Source: DATGEP01 sp035310125
GTDB lineage: Bacteria; Chloroflexota; Ktedonobacteria; Ktedonobacterales; JADMIN01
Length of the DNA stretch: 60,974 nt
Direction of reading: 5' to 3'
Assembly: GCA_035310125.1 (NCBI GenBank)
Contig: DATGEP010000161.1
Coordinates: 1 to 60,974, forward strand
Shown here: positions 52,853-60,727 of the stretch, one piece after another
How positions within the stretch are numbered: the stretch's first letter is position 1
Layout: every line of letters begins with the position of its first letter
Program-made: the position numbers and the translations under genes
The notes under the pieces: model-generated
The model's input: the letters and a program-made list of their open reading frames with translations, nothing else
Database searches by the model: none
Told to the model about the DNA's origin: nothing

Positions 52853-52992
52853 CGCGATGATGGGTGAGATGTGGCGCGAGCTGCCGGCGAGCGTGGGGTA
52901 ACCATACAAGGTGACGACGTGACGACGTGACGGCGCGTCGCTGTCTTTGAGAAACGTCACTCATTGGGCGCGAAGGCCCACGCGGCACAGCA

Positions 52993-53001
52993 TGATACAA
53001 T
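52993..53001 (+). promoter_or_regulatory. Extended -10 promoter candidate for the Mur ligase gene
   Basis: TGA-TACAAT, with a predicted start near 53008, 55 bases before the chosen ATG. It is back to back with the nadE promoter candidate. Confidence 0.45.
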
Positions 53002-53062
53002 GGGAGGTGGCGCGGCAGGCGCGCGGATGAGTAGTGTGGTTACACGGCGGAGACTCTATATC

Positions 53063-54514
53063 ATGGCAGAGGCGGCGTTGGCGGAGCGGTTTCCTGATGG
53101 AGTGAGCGGTAAGCGGATCCACGCGGTGGGTGCGGGCGGGCACGGTATCTCGGCAGGGGTGGCGCTGGCGCATGCGCGGGGCGCACTGATCACGTGCTGC
53201 GATGTCTCGGGTGGGGCGATGTCACGTCTGCTCACGAACGCTGGGATACCGTTGACGCTGGGGCATGATCCGTCGCATGTAGCGGAAGCTGAGCTAGTGG
53301 TTGTCTCGCCTGCGGTGACGTATCTGCATCCCGATCTGCCGGAGCTGGTGGCGGCGCGCGCGCAGGGCATCCCGGTGGTGAAGTGGCAGGCGCTGCTGGG
53401 GCTGCTGATGAGCAGCAATATCGGGGTCTCCGTGGCGGGGGTTCACGGCAAGGGATCTACCACGGCGCTGCTGGGGTTGCTGGCGATTCATGCGGGGATG
53501 GATCCGACGGTCGAGGTGGGAGACACCGTCATCGAGTGGGATTCGAATATCCACGCGGGAACGGGGCGGTACTTCATCAACGAGGCCGACGAGTGGGATT
53601 ACAACTTCCGCTATTATCACCCGCGTATCGTCGTGCTGAACGCCGTGGAGTACGATCACCCGGAGTTTTTCCCATCATATGAGGCGATACGTGATGCGTT
53701 CGTGGGCTTCTTGCGCGGCATGGATACGACGTCGAAGCCTGACAACGTGCCGCCGCCGACAATCGTGGTGAACGCGGACAGTCCCGGCTGCCTCGATACC
53801 CTGCGCCAGCTTGGCGACTGGCCTGGTCACGTGCGCACATTCAGTCTGGAGAAGGCGGATGCGGATGCGCGGGCCACGGAGATACGAATGGACGATGAGT
53901 CGAGCTTTACGCTGGTGATGGGCGGCACGGAGGTGGGGCGGGTGCGGCTGCGCGTGCCGGGGCGGCACAATATCGCCAATGCGCTGGCGGCGGCGGCGGC
54001 GGCGGATGTGATCGGCGTGCCGCGCGAGACGATGCCGGGTGCGCTGGCTACGTTTCGCGGCCTGAGCCGGCGCTTCGAGATCATCGAGGATGGCGACGTG
54101 ACGTTTGTGGACGATTACGCACACCATCCTCACGCAGTGGCTATCACCATCGAGACGGCGCGCACGCGGTTCCCTGGGCGGCGGATCGTCGCGGTCTTTC
54201 AGCCGACACTCTATACCCGGCTACACCGCTTCTTGGCGCCCTTCGCGGAGGCATTAGCGACAGCGGATGACGCGGTGGTCGCGGAGATTCAGCCGTCGCG
54301 CGAGGTGGATACGGGCTTGATTCACGGCACCGCGCTGGTGGAGGCGGTGGCGCGGCGCCCGGAATTCGCGGCGCACGGCGGGAGGGCGCGCTACGGCGGG
54401 AATCTGGACGAGACGGCGGCGCTGCTCAAGGAGATGCGCAGGGCGGGGGATGTGTATGTGGTGATGGGGTCGGGGCCGGTGAACGCGGTGATTGGGAAGG
54501 CGCGGCAGGGCTAA
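53063..54514 (+). CDS. Mur ligase, MurC/Mpl family
   Basis: ATP-dependent ligase joining an amino acid or peptide to UDP-MurNAc. 483 residues. Rossmann N-terminus HAVGAGGHGISAG, P-loop GVHGKGSTTALL (MurC and Mpl usually GTHGKTTT), NEADEWDYNF, YHPRIVVLNAVEYDHPEFFP, and DDYAHHPHAV. The YHPR-x4-LN-x2-E-x-DH pattern resembles Mpl (peptide recycling) more than MurC (L-Ala addition); the exact member is not settled. ATG 53063 has GGAG 10 bases upstream; ATG 53027 is in frame without RBS. Its stop overlaps the convergent SirB1-like stop. Confidence 0.82.
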   Translation: MAEAALAERFPDGVSGKRIHAVGAGGHGISAGVALAHARGALITCCDVSGGAMSRLLTNAGIPLTLGHDPSHVAEAELVVVSPAVTYLHPDLPELVAARAQGIPVVKWQALLGLLMSSNIGVSVAGVHGKGSTTALLGLLAIHAGMDPTVEVGDTVIEWDSNIHAGTGRYFINEADEWDYNFRYYHPRIVVLNAVEYDHPEFFPSYEAIRDAFVGFLRGMDTTSKPDNVPPPTIVVNADSPGCLDTLRQLGDWPGHVRTFSLEKADADARATEIRMDDESSFTLVMGGTEVGRVRLRVPGRHNIANALAAAAAADVIGVPRETMPGALATFRGLSRRFEIIEDGDVTFVDDYAHHPHAVAITIETARTRFPGRRIVAVFQPTLYTRLHRFLAPFAEALATADDAVVAEIQPSREVDTGLIHGTALVEAVARRPEFAAHGGRARYGGNLDETAALLKEMRRAGDVYVVMGSGPVNAVIGKARQG

Positions 54515-55413
54515 TTCAGCTTGTTGCGAATTTCGCCGATGGTGGAAAGACGCTTTCGCAGCCGACCCATCTCAGGCGCCTGGGGGGCACGCTCGGCATA
54601 GGCGGCGAGGTCGGCGGCAGCAAGGAGTGGCTCGCCGCGTGCGAGCCGGAGCAATCCGCGGTCGCGGATCTCTTGAGGGAGGTCAGGACGCAAGGCGACG
54701 AGGCGGTCTACGACGGCGAGCGCGGCTGTGGTTTCACCGCGCTGCAAGTAGATGAGCTTCAGATTATTGAGCATGCGGGTCAGGATGGCCCGCGTGCTGA
54801 CGGTATCGAACCACCGCGGATCAGGCTGGTCCCCGCCGGTGGATGCAACGAAGCGACTCAAGAAGTCGGTGCAGCCGGCCTGATCCATCACTTCCCCAGC
54901 GGTAAAGGCGTCAATGAAGAGGTCACCGCCTTCGTCGGGGGGTAGGGGCCATTTCGCGACGAAATGCACCGGGAGTCCGACGCCCTCCAATGGTGCGCCG
55001 AGACGCCGCGCGACGGCAATGTATATGATACTGAGACTAATGGGGATCCCTTGCTTGCGGTCCAAGACATCGTTGAGAAAGCTGTTGCGGGGGTCGTAAT
55101 ACGCTTCGCGGTCGCCCGTGAAGCCCTCGCGGTCCGCCAGGACACGGCGCATGGCCAGCAGGATGCGCATCGCTTCGGCACGGCAGCTCGCCTGGTCGGA
55201 TGGGAGCAGCGCATCGGGGGCCAGGCTCAGCTCGGCGCGCACGGCGTCGGCCAGAGCATCCAGGCGATGGAAGTATGTGGCGTGATTGAGACTGGGATAT
55301 GCCATTTCAGCGATGAGCAGCGCGCCTTCGGCGAGGTCCAACTGGCCGTCTGGCTGCGCAGCGAACGCCGTGAAGCGAAGCAACGGAAGCAGTGGTCTCT
55401 CGTTCTCGTCCAC
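54511..55413 (-). CDS. SirB1/transglutaminase-like protein with TPR-like tail
   Basis: 300 residues. SirB1-family core: DPRNSFLNDVLDRKQGIPIS followed by LSIIYIAVARRLG and VGLPVHFVAKW (usually PGHF in the family), then DAFTAGEVM. The C-terminal third forms helical TPR-like repeats (YLQRGETTAALAVVDRLVAL). Members relate to transglutaminases but usually have no shown enzyme activity. GTG 55413 has AGGAG 6 bases upstream. It overlaps the convergent Mur ligase by 4 bases at the stops, so no terminator separates them. Confidence 0.85.
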   Translation of the reverse strand: MDENERPLLPLLRFTAFAAQPDGQLDLAEGALLIAEMAYPSLNHATYFHRLDALADAVRAELSLAPDALLPSDQASCRAEAMRILLAMRRVLADREGFTGDREAYYDPRNSFLNDVLDRKQGIPISLSIIYIAVARRLGAPLEGVGLPVHFVAKWPLPPDEGGDLFIDAFTAGEVMDQAGCTDFLSRFVASTGGDQPDPRWFDTVSTRAILTRMLNNLKLIYLQRGETTAALAVVDRLVALRPDLPQEIRDRGLLRLARGEPLLAAADLAAYAERAPQAPEMGRLRKRLSTIGEIRNKLN

Positions 55414-55703
55414 TGGTAGCTCCTGAGCAATCCACAGTTGGCAGGTATGGTCGTCCGCCGGTCTTGCACGTGGTGCCGCGCGCGAAGGGGTGACGCCGGG
55501 TGCGAACGCACATCCCTATTGTATCCCTATTGTATCCTGCCGGAAGGCGCGGCGTTGCCGCTCTACATAACCTGTTCCGCGCGCATCCGGAAGAATAGAT
55601 AGATGTATGGCGAGCGGACCGCGGTGAACGGCGGCGAAGACCGCCCGGTTGTCGCAAAGGTGTATGCCACGCGGTTTCGCGACCAGCAGCAGACGACATA
55701 ATG
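55414..55703. other. Gap between the divergent SirB1-like and HhH genes
   Basis: About 290 bases; the sequence TATTGTATCCC occurs twice in a row near 55517-55535. No gene recognised. Confidence 0.5.
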
Positions 55704-55727
55704 TGCTATAATCAGAACGTATGTTCG
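55704..55727 (+). promoter_or_regulatory. Extended -10 promoter with a LexA-type box (GAAC-GTAT-GTTC)
   Basis: TGC-TATAAT (55704-55712) is directly followed by AGAACGTATGTTCG (55714-55727). The palindrome fits the Gram-positive LexA consensus CGAAC-RNRY-GTTYG at all central positions and lies across the predicted transcription start. It is 53 bases before the HhH protein gene. Confidence 0.65.
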
Positions 55728-55779
55728 TTTAGTCTCCGCTCCCAGCGAGCAGCATTCGCAAGCGGAGAGGAGGAGTACC

Positions 55780-56328
55780 ATGTTTCAGTTTACGCAGTCA
55801 GTGCAACTGATGGCTGATCCGGGCGAGCGCGACGATACTGTGCTGGCTCGCGTGAGCAACCAGAAGGTCGCTGAGGTTCTGTTCAATATTGCGACCATCC
55901 TGGAGATGCAGAACGCCAATCCCTATCGCATTTTGGCATATCGAAACGCGGCGCGTGGCATTCTAATGCTCGATGAGCCTGTTACGTCGTACATCGGACG
56001 TGGCGAGCGGCCGCCGGTGGCTGGCCTGGGTGAGCGGCTGACACGCAAGATTACGGAGCTGGTAACGACAGGCCGCATGACGTTCTACGACTATCTCTGC
56101 GAGGAGTCACTGCCGGAGGATGTGCGGGAGCTGATGCGCGTGCCGCATGTGGGACCGCGCACGGCTTTGCGATTGGCTGGCCAGCTTGACATCCACACGG
56201 TGCCGCAGCTCTGGGAGGCGGCCGAGCGGCGGAAGCTGCGCGAGTATTATGGCTTCGGCGCGCGAAGTGAAGCGCGCATCGCGGCCGGGGCGGCCTCGCT
56301 GTTGACGCATGCGGCGACGGCGGCGTAG
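55780..56328 (+). CDS. Stand-alone PolX-type helix-hairpin-helix DNA-binding protein
   Basis: 182 residues. Resembles the N-terminal region of family X polymerases: VAEVLFNIATILEMQNANPYRILAYRNAARGI (given here in two parts: VAEVLFNIATILEM and NANPYRILAYRNAA), IGRGERPPVAGLGERLTRK, and a helix-hairpin-helix VPHVGPRTALRLAGQL. The nucleotidyltransferase palm and PHP domains are absent. It probably binds nicked or gapped DNA, perhaps in repair, consistent with a possible SOS box. ATG 55780 follows GGAGGAG. Confidence 0.85.
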   Translation: MFQFTQSVQLMADPGERDDTVLARVSNQKVAEVLFNIATILEMQNANPYRILAYRNAARGILMLDEPVTSYIGRGERPPVAGLGERLTRKITELVTTGRMTFYDYLCEESLPEDVRELMRVPHVGPRTALRLAGQLDIHTVPQLWEAAERRKLREYYGFGARSEARIAAGAASLLTHAATAA

Positions 56329-56375
56329 TGCGCCATAGTGCGGTACAGTGCGGCCGGAGCCCGAGGATGCGACAG

Positions 56376-56431
56376 GCCCCACTGGCGGCTACTTTTAAGG
56401 GGGAGCCGCGAGCGGAGAGTGGGGCAATTTT
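56376..56431 (+). terminator. Nested hairpin terminator after the HhH gene
   Basis: Outer stem GCCCCACT/AGTGGGGC (56376-56383, 56418-56425), inner stem GCGGCT/AGCCGC, then AATTTTA. Located 48 bases past the HhH stop. Confidence 0.55.
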
Positions 56432-56441
56432 ACACCGAGAG

Positions 56442-56470
56442 TTGACGCTTGCGTAACACTCCTCTATACT
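56442..56470 (+). promoter_or_regulatory. Sigma-A-type promoter of the DinB-like gene
   Basis: TTGACG (56442-56447), 17 bases, TATACT (56465-56470): the same hexamers and spacing as the promoter of the repeat-protein gene. The predicted start is near 56477, about 90 bases before the GTG at 56567. Confidence 0.7.
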
Positions 56471-56566
56471 TCCCGACAAATCGCAGAAACGCTATCCGCT
56501 ATGTGGGGTCTTTAACGCGACGGCTCAGAGGGGTCCCAGTCGGGCAGCCAGCGGGGAGTGGGTAAA

Positions 56567-57040
56567 GTGAGCAAGGCGGAGTTTCTAAAGCGCATGCGAA
56601 CGGCCCGTATAGCGCTGGATGACGCGGTCAGCGGCTTGACGGAAGACCAGATCACGTATGACATTGTGGCCGGTGAGTGGACCGTGAAGGATGTTTTGGC
56701 GCATCTGGGAGCCTGGGAGAATGAGGCGGCGCTCATGGTGGAGCGAGCCGCGCGGGGTGAGGACGAAGGCCCAGGTATCGCCGAGAGTGTGGATGAGTGG
56801 AATGCGCGGCGTGTGAGCGAACGCAGGCGGTTGCCGCTCGTTGAAGTGATGCAGGAATTCAACGACGCGCGGGATCGCTTGCTGGCGGCGCTGGAGGAGT
56901 GGCCTGACGATTCGGCTCCGCTTGGGCCGGACGGATGGGATGAGTCTGCCCGTCTCTGGTGGCTCACTGAACATGACTTTGAGCACCTCGGCGCGGTCCA
57001 GATCTATCGGGCGCGGCTGGAAAATCCGCAGCCGGCATGA
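56567..57040 (+). CDS. DinB-superfamily protein (ClbS/DfsB or maleylpyruvate-isomerase-like)
   Basis: 157 residues, four-helix DinB fold. Seen: GEWTVKDVLAHLGAWE, the family motif with the first metal His, and near the end TEHDFEHLGAVQIYRAR with the other His residues (HxxxH-type). Members are metal-binding and used with thiol cofactors or in genotoxin resistance; the function here is unknown. GTG 56567 has GGAG 8 bases upstream; the frame starting at 56558 adds three residues. It converges on polA. Confidence 0.85.
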   Translation: MSKAEFLKRMRTARIALDDAVSGLTEDQITYDIVAGEWTVKDVLAHLGAWENEAALMVERAARGEDEGPGIAESVDEWNARRVSERRRLPLVEVMQEFNDARDRLLAALEEWPDDSAPLGPDGWDESARLWWLTEHDFEHLGAVQIYRARLENPQPA

Positions 57041-57078
57041 TGTTTGCCAGCTCCAAGATGTCCGTGCCTTCACAATGG

Positions 57079-57127
57079 AACACAATACTGCCCGTACGGT
57101 CACGACCGTACGGGCAGTATTGTGTTT
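57079..57127. terminator. Bidirectional terminator with a perfect 22-bp stem
   Basis: Left arm 57079-57100, right arm 57105-57126, four-base loop CACG, no mismatch, flanked by AA and TT. It lies between the convergent DinB-like and polA genes. Confidence 0.88.
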
Positions 57128-57172
57128 GGTGGTACGAGGACGCCGCCAGGCCGGGGGGCCGTGGTGGATGCC

Positions 57173-60100
57173 TCATGAAATGGGTTTCACCTCGTACCAG
57201 TTGCGGCCAGTCTTCATCTCGACTTTGACGGGGACGCTCAGGGTCATCGCCCCAACCATCGCGTCACGCACTAGCTCGCTGACCGCGTGCACCTCGGCAT
57301 CTGGGACTTCGAGAACAAGCTCATCGTGAACCTGGAGGATCATGCGAGAGCCAAGCTCTTTGTCTTCGAGGTGGCGCTGGAGGGAAACCATCGCGATCTT
57401 TATCATGTCGGCATTGGTGCCCTGGATAGGCATGTTGATGGCTTCGCGTTCGGCGGCCTGGCGGAGATTGACGGGCAGCGAGGCCATGTCGGGCATGTAG
57501 CGGCGACGGCCCAGGAGGGTCTGCACGTAGCCCAGGGTGCGCGCCTGGTGGAGGGTGGACTGAACGTACTGGCGGACCAGCGGGAAGGTTGTCTCGTAAT
57601 TGCGGATGAACTCGGCGGCTTCGCTGTTCCCCATGCCGGTGACGCGGGCAAGACCGAAGGCGGACTGGCCGTACAGGACAGCGAAATTGACCGTTTTGGC
57701 AAGGCGGCGCTGGTCGGGGGTGACCTCGCCGAGCGCGACCTTGAAGAGCTGCGAGGCGGTGGCGGCATGGATATCTTCGTCGTCCTCGAAGGCGGCGACC
57801 AGTGCTGGCTCATGAGTGATGTGGGCGAGGATGCGCAGCTCGATCTGCGAGTAGTCGGCGGCGAGCAGATAGCAGCCTACGTCGGCCAGAAAGGCGCGGC
57901 GGATACGCTTACCGACTTCAGTACGAATGGGAATATTCTGCAGGTTCGGGTTGGAGGAGCTGAGGCGACCGGTACTGGCGATGGTCTGGTTGAAGGATGT
58001 GTGGACACGGTGGTCGTCCGTATTCATCAGCTCCACGAGGCCATCCACGTAGGTTGATTTGAGCTTCCCAAGCTGGCGGAACTCTTCGATCAGGTCCACG
58101 ATGGGATGGGTGCCACGCAAACGCTCCAGCTCATCGGCGTCTACGGAGTAGCCGGTCTTGGTCTTGCGGCCACGGGGCAGCTTCAGCTCACCGAACAGCA
58201 CTTCACCAAGCTGCTTGGTGGAATTGATGGTAAATTGGTGGCCAACGACGGCGTAGAGCTCCTGCTCCAGCGCTTTCAACTGCTCATCTAGCTCGGCGCC
58301 CATGCGCTTGAGAAATTCAGCGTCTACGCGGAGGCCGGTCAATTCCATGCGGGCAAGGACAGGGATGAGCGGCACTTCTACTTCGGCCATGAGCTTGTCA
58401 AGCTCGCGCTGCTGAAGCTGTGGCTGGATGTGATGCAGGAGCCGAAGCGTCATGTCCGCATCGGCACCGGCGTAGTCGGCGGCGGCACGGATAGGAACGC
58501 GATCCATCGTGATCTGATTCTTGCCGGTGCCAATGAGGTCGGCAATCGGCGACATGATGATGCCGAGGTTCTCGAAGGCTTGCTCCTTGAGTCCAAGGTT
58601 GCGGCGGCCAGGATTGAGGAGATAGGCGCCGACCATGCTATCGAAGCGCAGTCCCTGGACCCAGACGCCATGACGGGCAAGCACCATGATGTCATACTTG
58701 GCGTTGTGGCCGGTCTTCCCAACGGCGGCGTTGGTGAGGACTGGACGCAGCTTGTCCAGGACGAGGGCAAGGGGAAGCTGACGACCTGCCTCCTGGCCGT
58801 CTGGTGTGGCGAGGTGGCCGGTAGGGATGTAATACGCTTCGCCGGGGCCAGATGAGAAGGAGAGGCCGACGATATTGGCGCGCATCTCGTTCACGGAATC
58901 GGTTTCGAGGTCGAAGGCGAAGATAGGCACGCCGGCAAGTGTGCGGGCGAGCACGTCCAGTGCGCCGGGTGTGTCAATGACGAGGGTATTGGTGCCGGTG
59001 GTCGGCTCGACACGCGGGCGGGGGGGAACGGTGACACGGAAGCCAGGCATGTCGGTGCCCTCTTCAGCAAGCGATTGTAGCTCGGATTCGTCGAAGAGGC
59101 TGAGCTGAATGTCGGGCGCATCCAGCTCAGAGGGCGCAGCAGGCAGCGCCCCTACCTGCTGCGAGGAGTGGGGAGAACCTGACATGACGCCAGTGGTGCC
59201 GTTATCGTCGCCAATGTCGGGGAACCTCACTCCCGGCCCCTCTTCGTGCGCGGCGAGAGGAGCAGGTGAGTCAGGCTCACCGAGGCGGCGCGGGAGGCGA
59301 TCCACGAGACTATGGAACTCAAGCAGGCGGAAGAGCGCCAGCACGCGATCTGGATCGTAGTGGAGCGCGCGGGCGGCTTCAAGATCCAGTGAGACGGGGG
59401 CGTCGCGAACAATCGTCGCGAGAAACTTGCTGTGGCGGGCCTGGTCGGCGTGCTCCATGAGCGAGGCACGGATGCGCGGCGCTTGCTCTTCGGCGTGCGC
59501 AAGGATTGCTTCAAGCGTGCCATATTGCTCGATGAGCTTCGTGGCGGTCTTGGCGCCGATGGCGGGAACGCCGGGGATGTTGTCGGAGGTGTCGCCGACG
59601 AGCGCCTTATAGTCCACCAGTTTTTCAGGGTCGAAGCCATAGCGCTCGCGCACAGCGGTGATATCGAAGAAGTCGAAGTCGCCGCGCCGGGGGGAGCGGG
59701 CAAAGGTGACACGCACCCACTCGTCCACAAGCTGAATGGTGTCTAAGTCGCCGGTGGCGATGGTGGTTTTGACGCGCTGGCGCTCGGCCTGGAGGGAGAG
59801 GGTGCCGAGCAGGTCGTCGGCCTCGAAGCCATCTAGCTCGTAGATAGGCATATTGAAGGCAGCGACGATCTCGCGGACGCGCGGGAACTGGGCGCGCATG
59901 GAGTCGGGCAGGGAAGGGCGGTGCGCCTTGTAGGGGCCATACGCTTTGTGGCGGAAGGTGGGGGTGGGGCGGTCGAAGGTGACGGCCATGTATTCGGGCT
60001 TGAGGATTCGTAGGATGTCGAGGAGCATGCGCGCGAAGCCGAAGACGGCGTTGGTTGGCTCGCCGCTGACGGTGCTCATCGCGTCGGGGAAGGCATGGAA

Positions 60101-60232
60101 AGAGCGATGGAAGAGGGCGTGGCCGTCAATGAGGACGAGTGTCGGGGCGCCGTCGCCTGGACCCGACCCTTGATCGGAAGGAGTCGCAGTATCGAGACGG
60201 TGTGAGCCGTTTGTTGTGTCCGTTTGTGTCAT
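57173..60232 (-). CDS. polA: DNA polymerase I
   Basis: Repair and Okazaki-fragment polymerase, 1019 residues. 5' nuclease: LVLIDGHALFHRSFHAF, DGFEADDLLGTL, GDTSDNIPGV. An unusual linker (about 320-375) rich in Pro, Gly and Ser contains repeat-derived sequence. 3'-5' exonuclease: FDLETDSVNEM (Asp, Glu), HNAKYDIMVL, YAGADADMT (Tyr/Asp), so proofreading looks intact. Polymerase: TGRLSSSNPNLQNIPIR, ADYSQIELRILAHI (motif A), RRLAKTVNFAVLYGQSAFGL (motif B), VHDELVLEVP (motif C). ATG 60232 follows GGGGGAGAGGA by 6 bases. Confidence 0.97.
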   Translation of the reverse strand: MTQTDTTNGSHRLDTATPSDQGSGPGDGAPTLVLIDGHALFHRSFHAFPDAMSTVSGEPTNAVFGFARMLLDILRILKPEYMAVTFDRPTPTFRHKAYGPYKAHRPSLPDSMRAQFPRVREIVAAFNMPIYELDGFEADDLLGTLSLQAERQRVKTTIATGDLDTIQLVDEWVRVTFARSPRRGDFDFFDITAVRERYGFDPEKLVDYKALVGDTSDNIPGVPAIGAKTATKLIEQYGTLEAILAHAEEQAPRIRASLMEHADQARHSKFLATIVRDAPVSLDLEAARALHYDPDRVLALFRLLEFHSLVDRLPRRLGEPDSPAPLAAHEEGPGVRFPDIGDDNGTTGVMSGSPHSSQQVGALPAAPSELDAPDIQLSLFDESELQSLAEEGTDMPGFRVTVPPRPRVEPTTGTNTLVIDTPGALDVLARTLAGVPIFAFDLETDSVNEMRANIVGLSFSSGPGEAYYIPTGHLATPDGQEAGRQLPLALVLDKLRPVLTNAAVGKTGHNAKYDIMVLARHGVWVQGLRFDSMVGAYLLNPGRRNLGLKEQAFENLGIIMSPIADLIGTGKNQITMDRVPIRAAADYAGADADMTLRLLHHIQPQLQQRELDKLMAEVEVPLIPVLARMELTGLRVDAEFLKRMGAELDEQLKALEQELYAVVGHQFTINSTKQLGEVLFGELKLPRGRKTKTGYSVDADELERLRGTHPIVDLIEEFRQLGKLKSTYVDGLVELMNTDDHRVHTSFNQTIASTGRLSSSNPNLQNIPIRTEVGKRIRRAFLADVGCYLLAADYSQIELRILAHITHEPALVAAFEDDEDIHAATASQLFKVALGEVTPDQRRLAKTVNFAVLYGQSAFGLARVTGMGNSEAAEFIRNYETTFPLVRQYVQSTLHQARTLGYVQTLLGRRRYMPDMASLPVNLRQAAEREAINMPIQGTNADMIKIAMVSLQRHLEDKELGSRMILQVHDELVLEVPDAEVHAVSELVRDAMVGAMTLSVPVKVEMKTGRNWYEVKPIS
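59132..59151. repeat. GGGCGC-GCAGGC-GCGCCC palindrome inside polA
   Basis: Same element as at 50919-50938 in nadE, with one difference, followed by CTAC. In polA it encodes VGALPAAPS in the linker between the 5' nuclease and exonuclease domains. Confidence 0.8.
59221..59265. repeat. Decayed REP-like element inside polA
   Basis: GGAACCTCACTCCCGGCCCC, a TCTTCG/CGAGAGG-type hairpin and AGCAGGTGAG. It resembles the reverse complement of 38302-38339. It lies in the polA linker about 70 bases from the palindrome at 59132. Confidence 0.5.
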
Positions 60233-60642
60233 GTAAGATCCTCTCCCCCGATTGATATGAAACGCCGCCGCGTAGCGGGATTTTTGGCTAAGCTCCCGCA
60301 CCGGAACGCTAGTGGGCCTGACTTCTCTATTCTCGCCTATTAGAGCGAATACGGCAAAGTATACGCGGCGGACATTACTCGCGGGATCGTGACCGTGTTA
60401 TACCAAGTTTGGGTAGGAGTTCGCTGCCATTAATGGCAGGCGCACGGGGCGGGAAGCGGGCGTCCACCGGACGCCCCTACGGATATGCGGGGGCGAGGGC
60501 TAACGTCCCATCTGGTTTTGATTTTAGATGGTCGCTCTGTTTGAAGCGCAGGGTTCGTGTGTAGGCAAGCTGGCAATACGCTAGCGGTATGGGTCGAACG
60601 GTCGCATAGCAAGCCGCGCCGCTACTGGCTGCTTACAGAAAT
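60233..60642. other. Intergenic region between polA and the IS element
   Basis: No gene recognised. Contains CTGCCATTAATGGCAG, a perfect 16-base palindrome at 60424-60439, and the GGGCGTCC palindrome at 60458-60476. A polA promoter is expected near 60302-60370 on the minus strand but no strong one was seen. Confidence 0.5.
60458..60476. repeat. GGGCGTCCACCGGACGCCC palindrome
   Basis: Perfect 8-bp arms and a 3-base centre, followed by CTACGGATATGCGG, the same order (palindrome, CTAC, then GATATC-like) as near 50691 and in nadE. Confidence 0.8.
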
Positions 60643-60684
60643 GGGCCATTCATCCCTCGGCATTCGCCAGGGGATGAATGGCCC
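60643..60684 (+). mobile_element. Left-end hairpin of an IS200/IS605-type element
   Basis: GGGCCATTCATCCC and its exact complement GGGATGAATGGCCC (14 bp) with a 14-base loop, 43 bases before tnpB. A TTAC at 60633-60636 lies 6 bases before it, as at the cleavage sites of some IS605 relatives. No tnpA precedes it, so it is a TnpB-only (IS1341-like) element, or tnpA lies beyond the window. Confidence 0.6.
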
Positions 60685-60727
60685 CCTCCCCTTGCAGAAC
60701 ACGCCTGCTTTATGCGATAGTGGAGAC

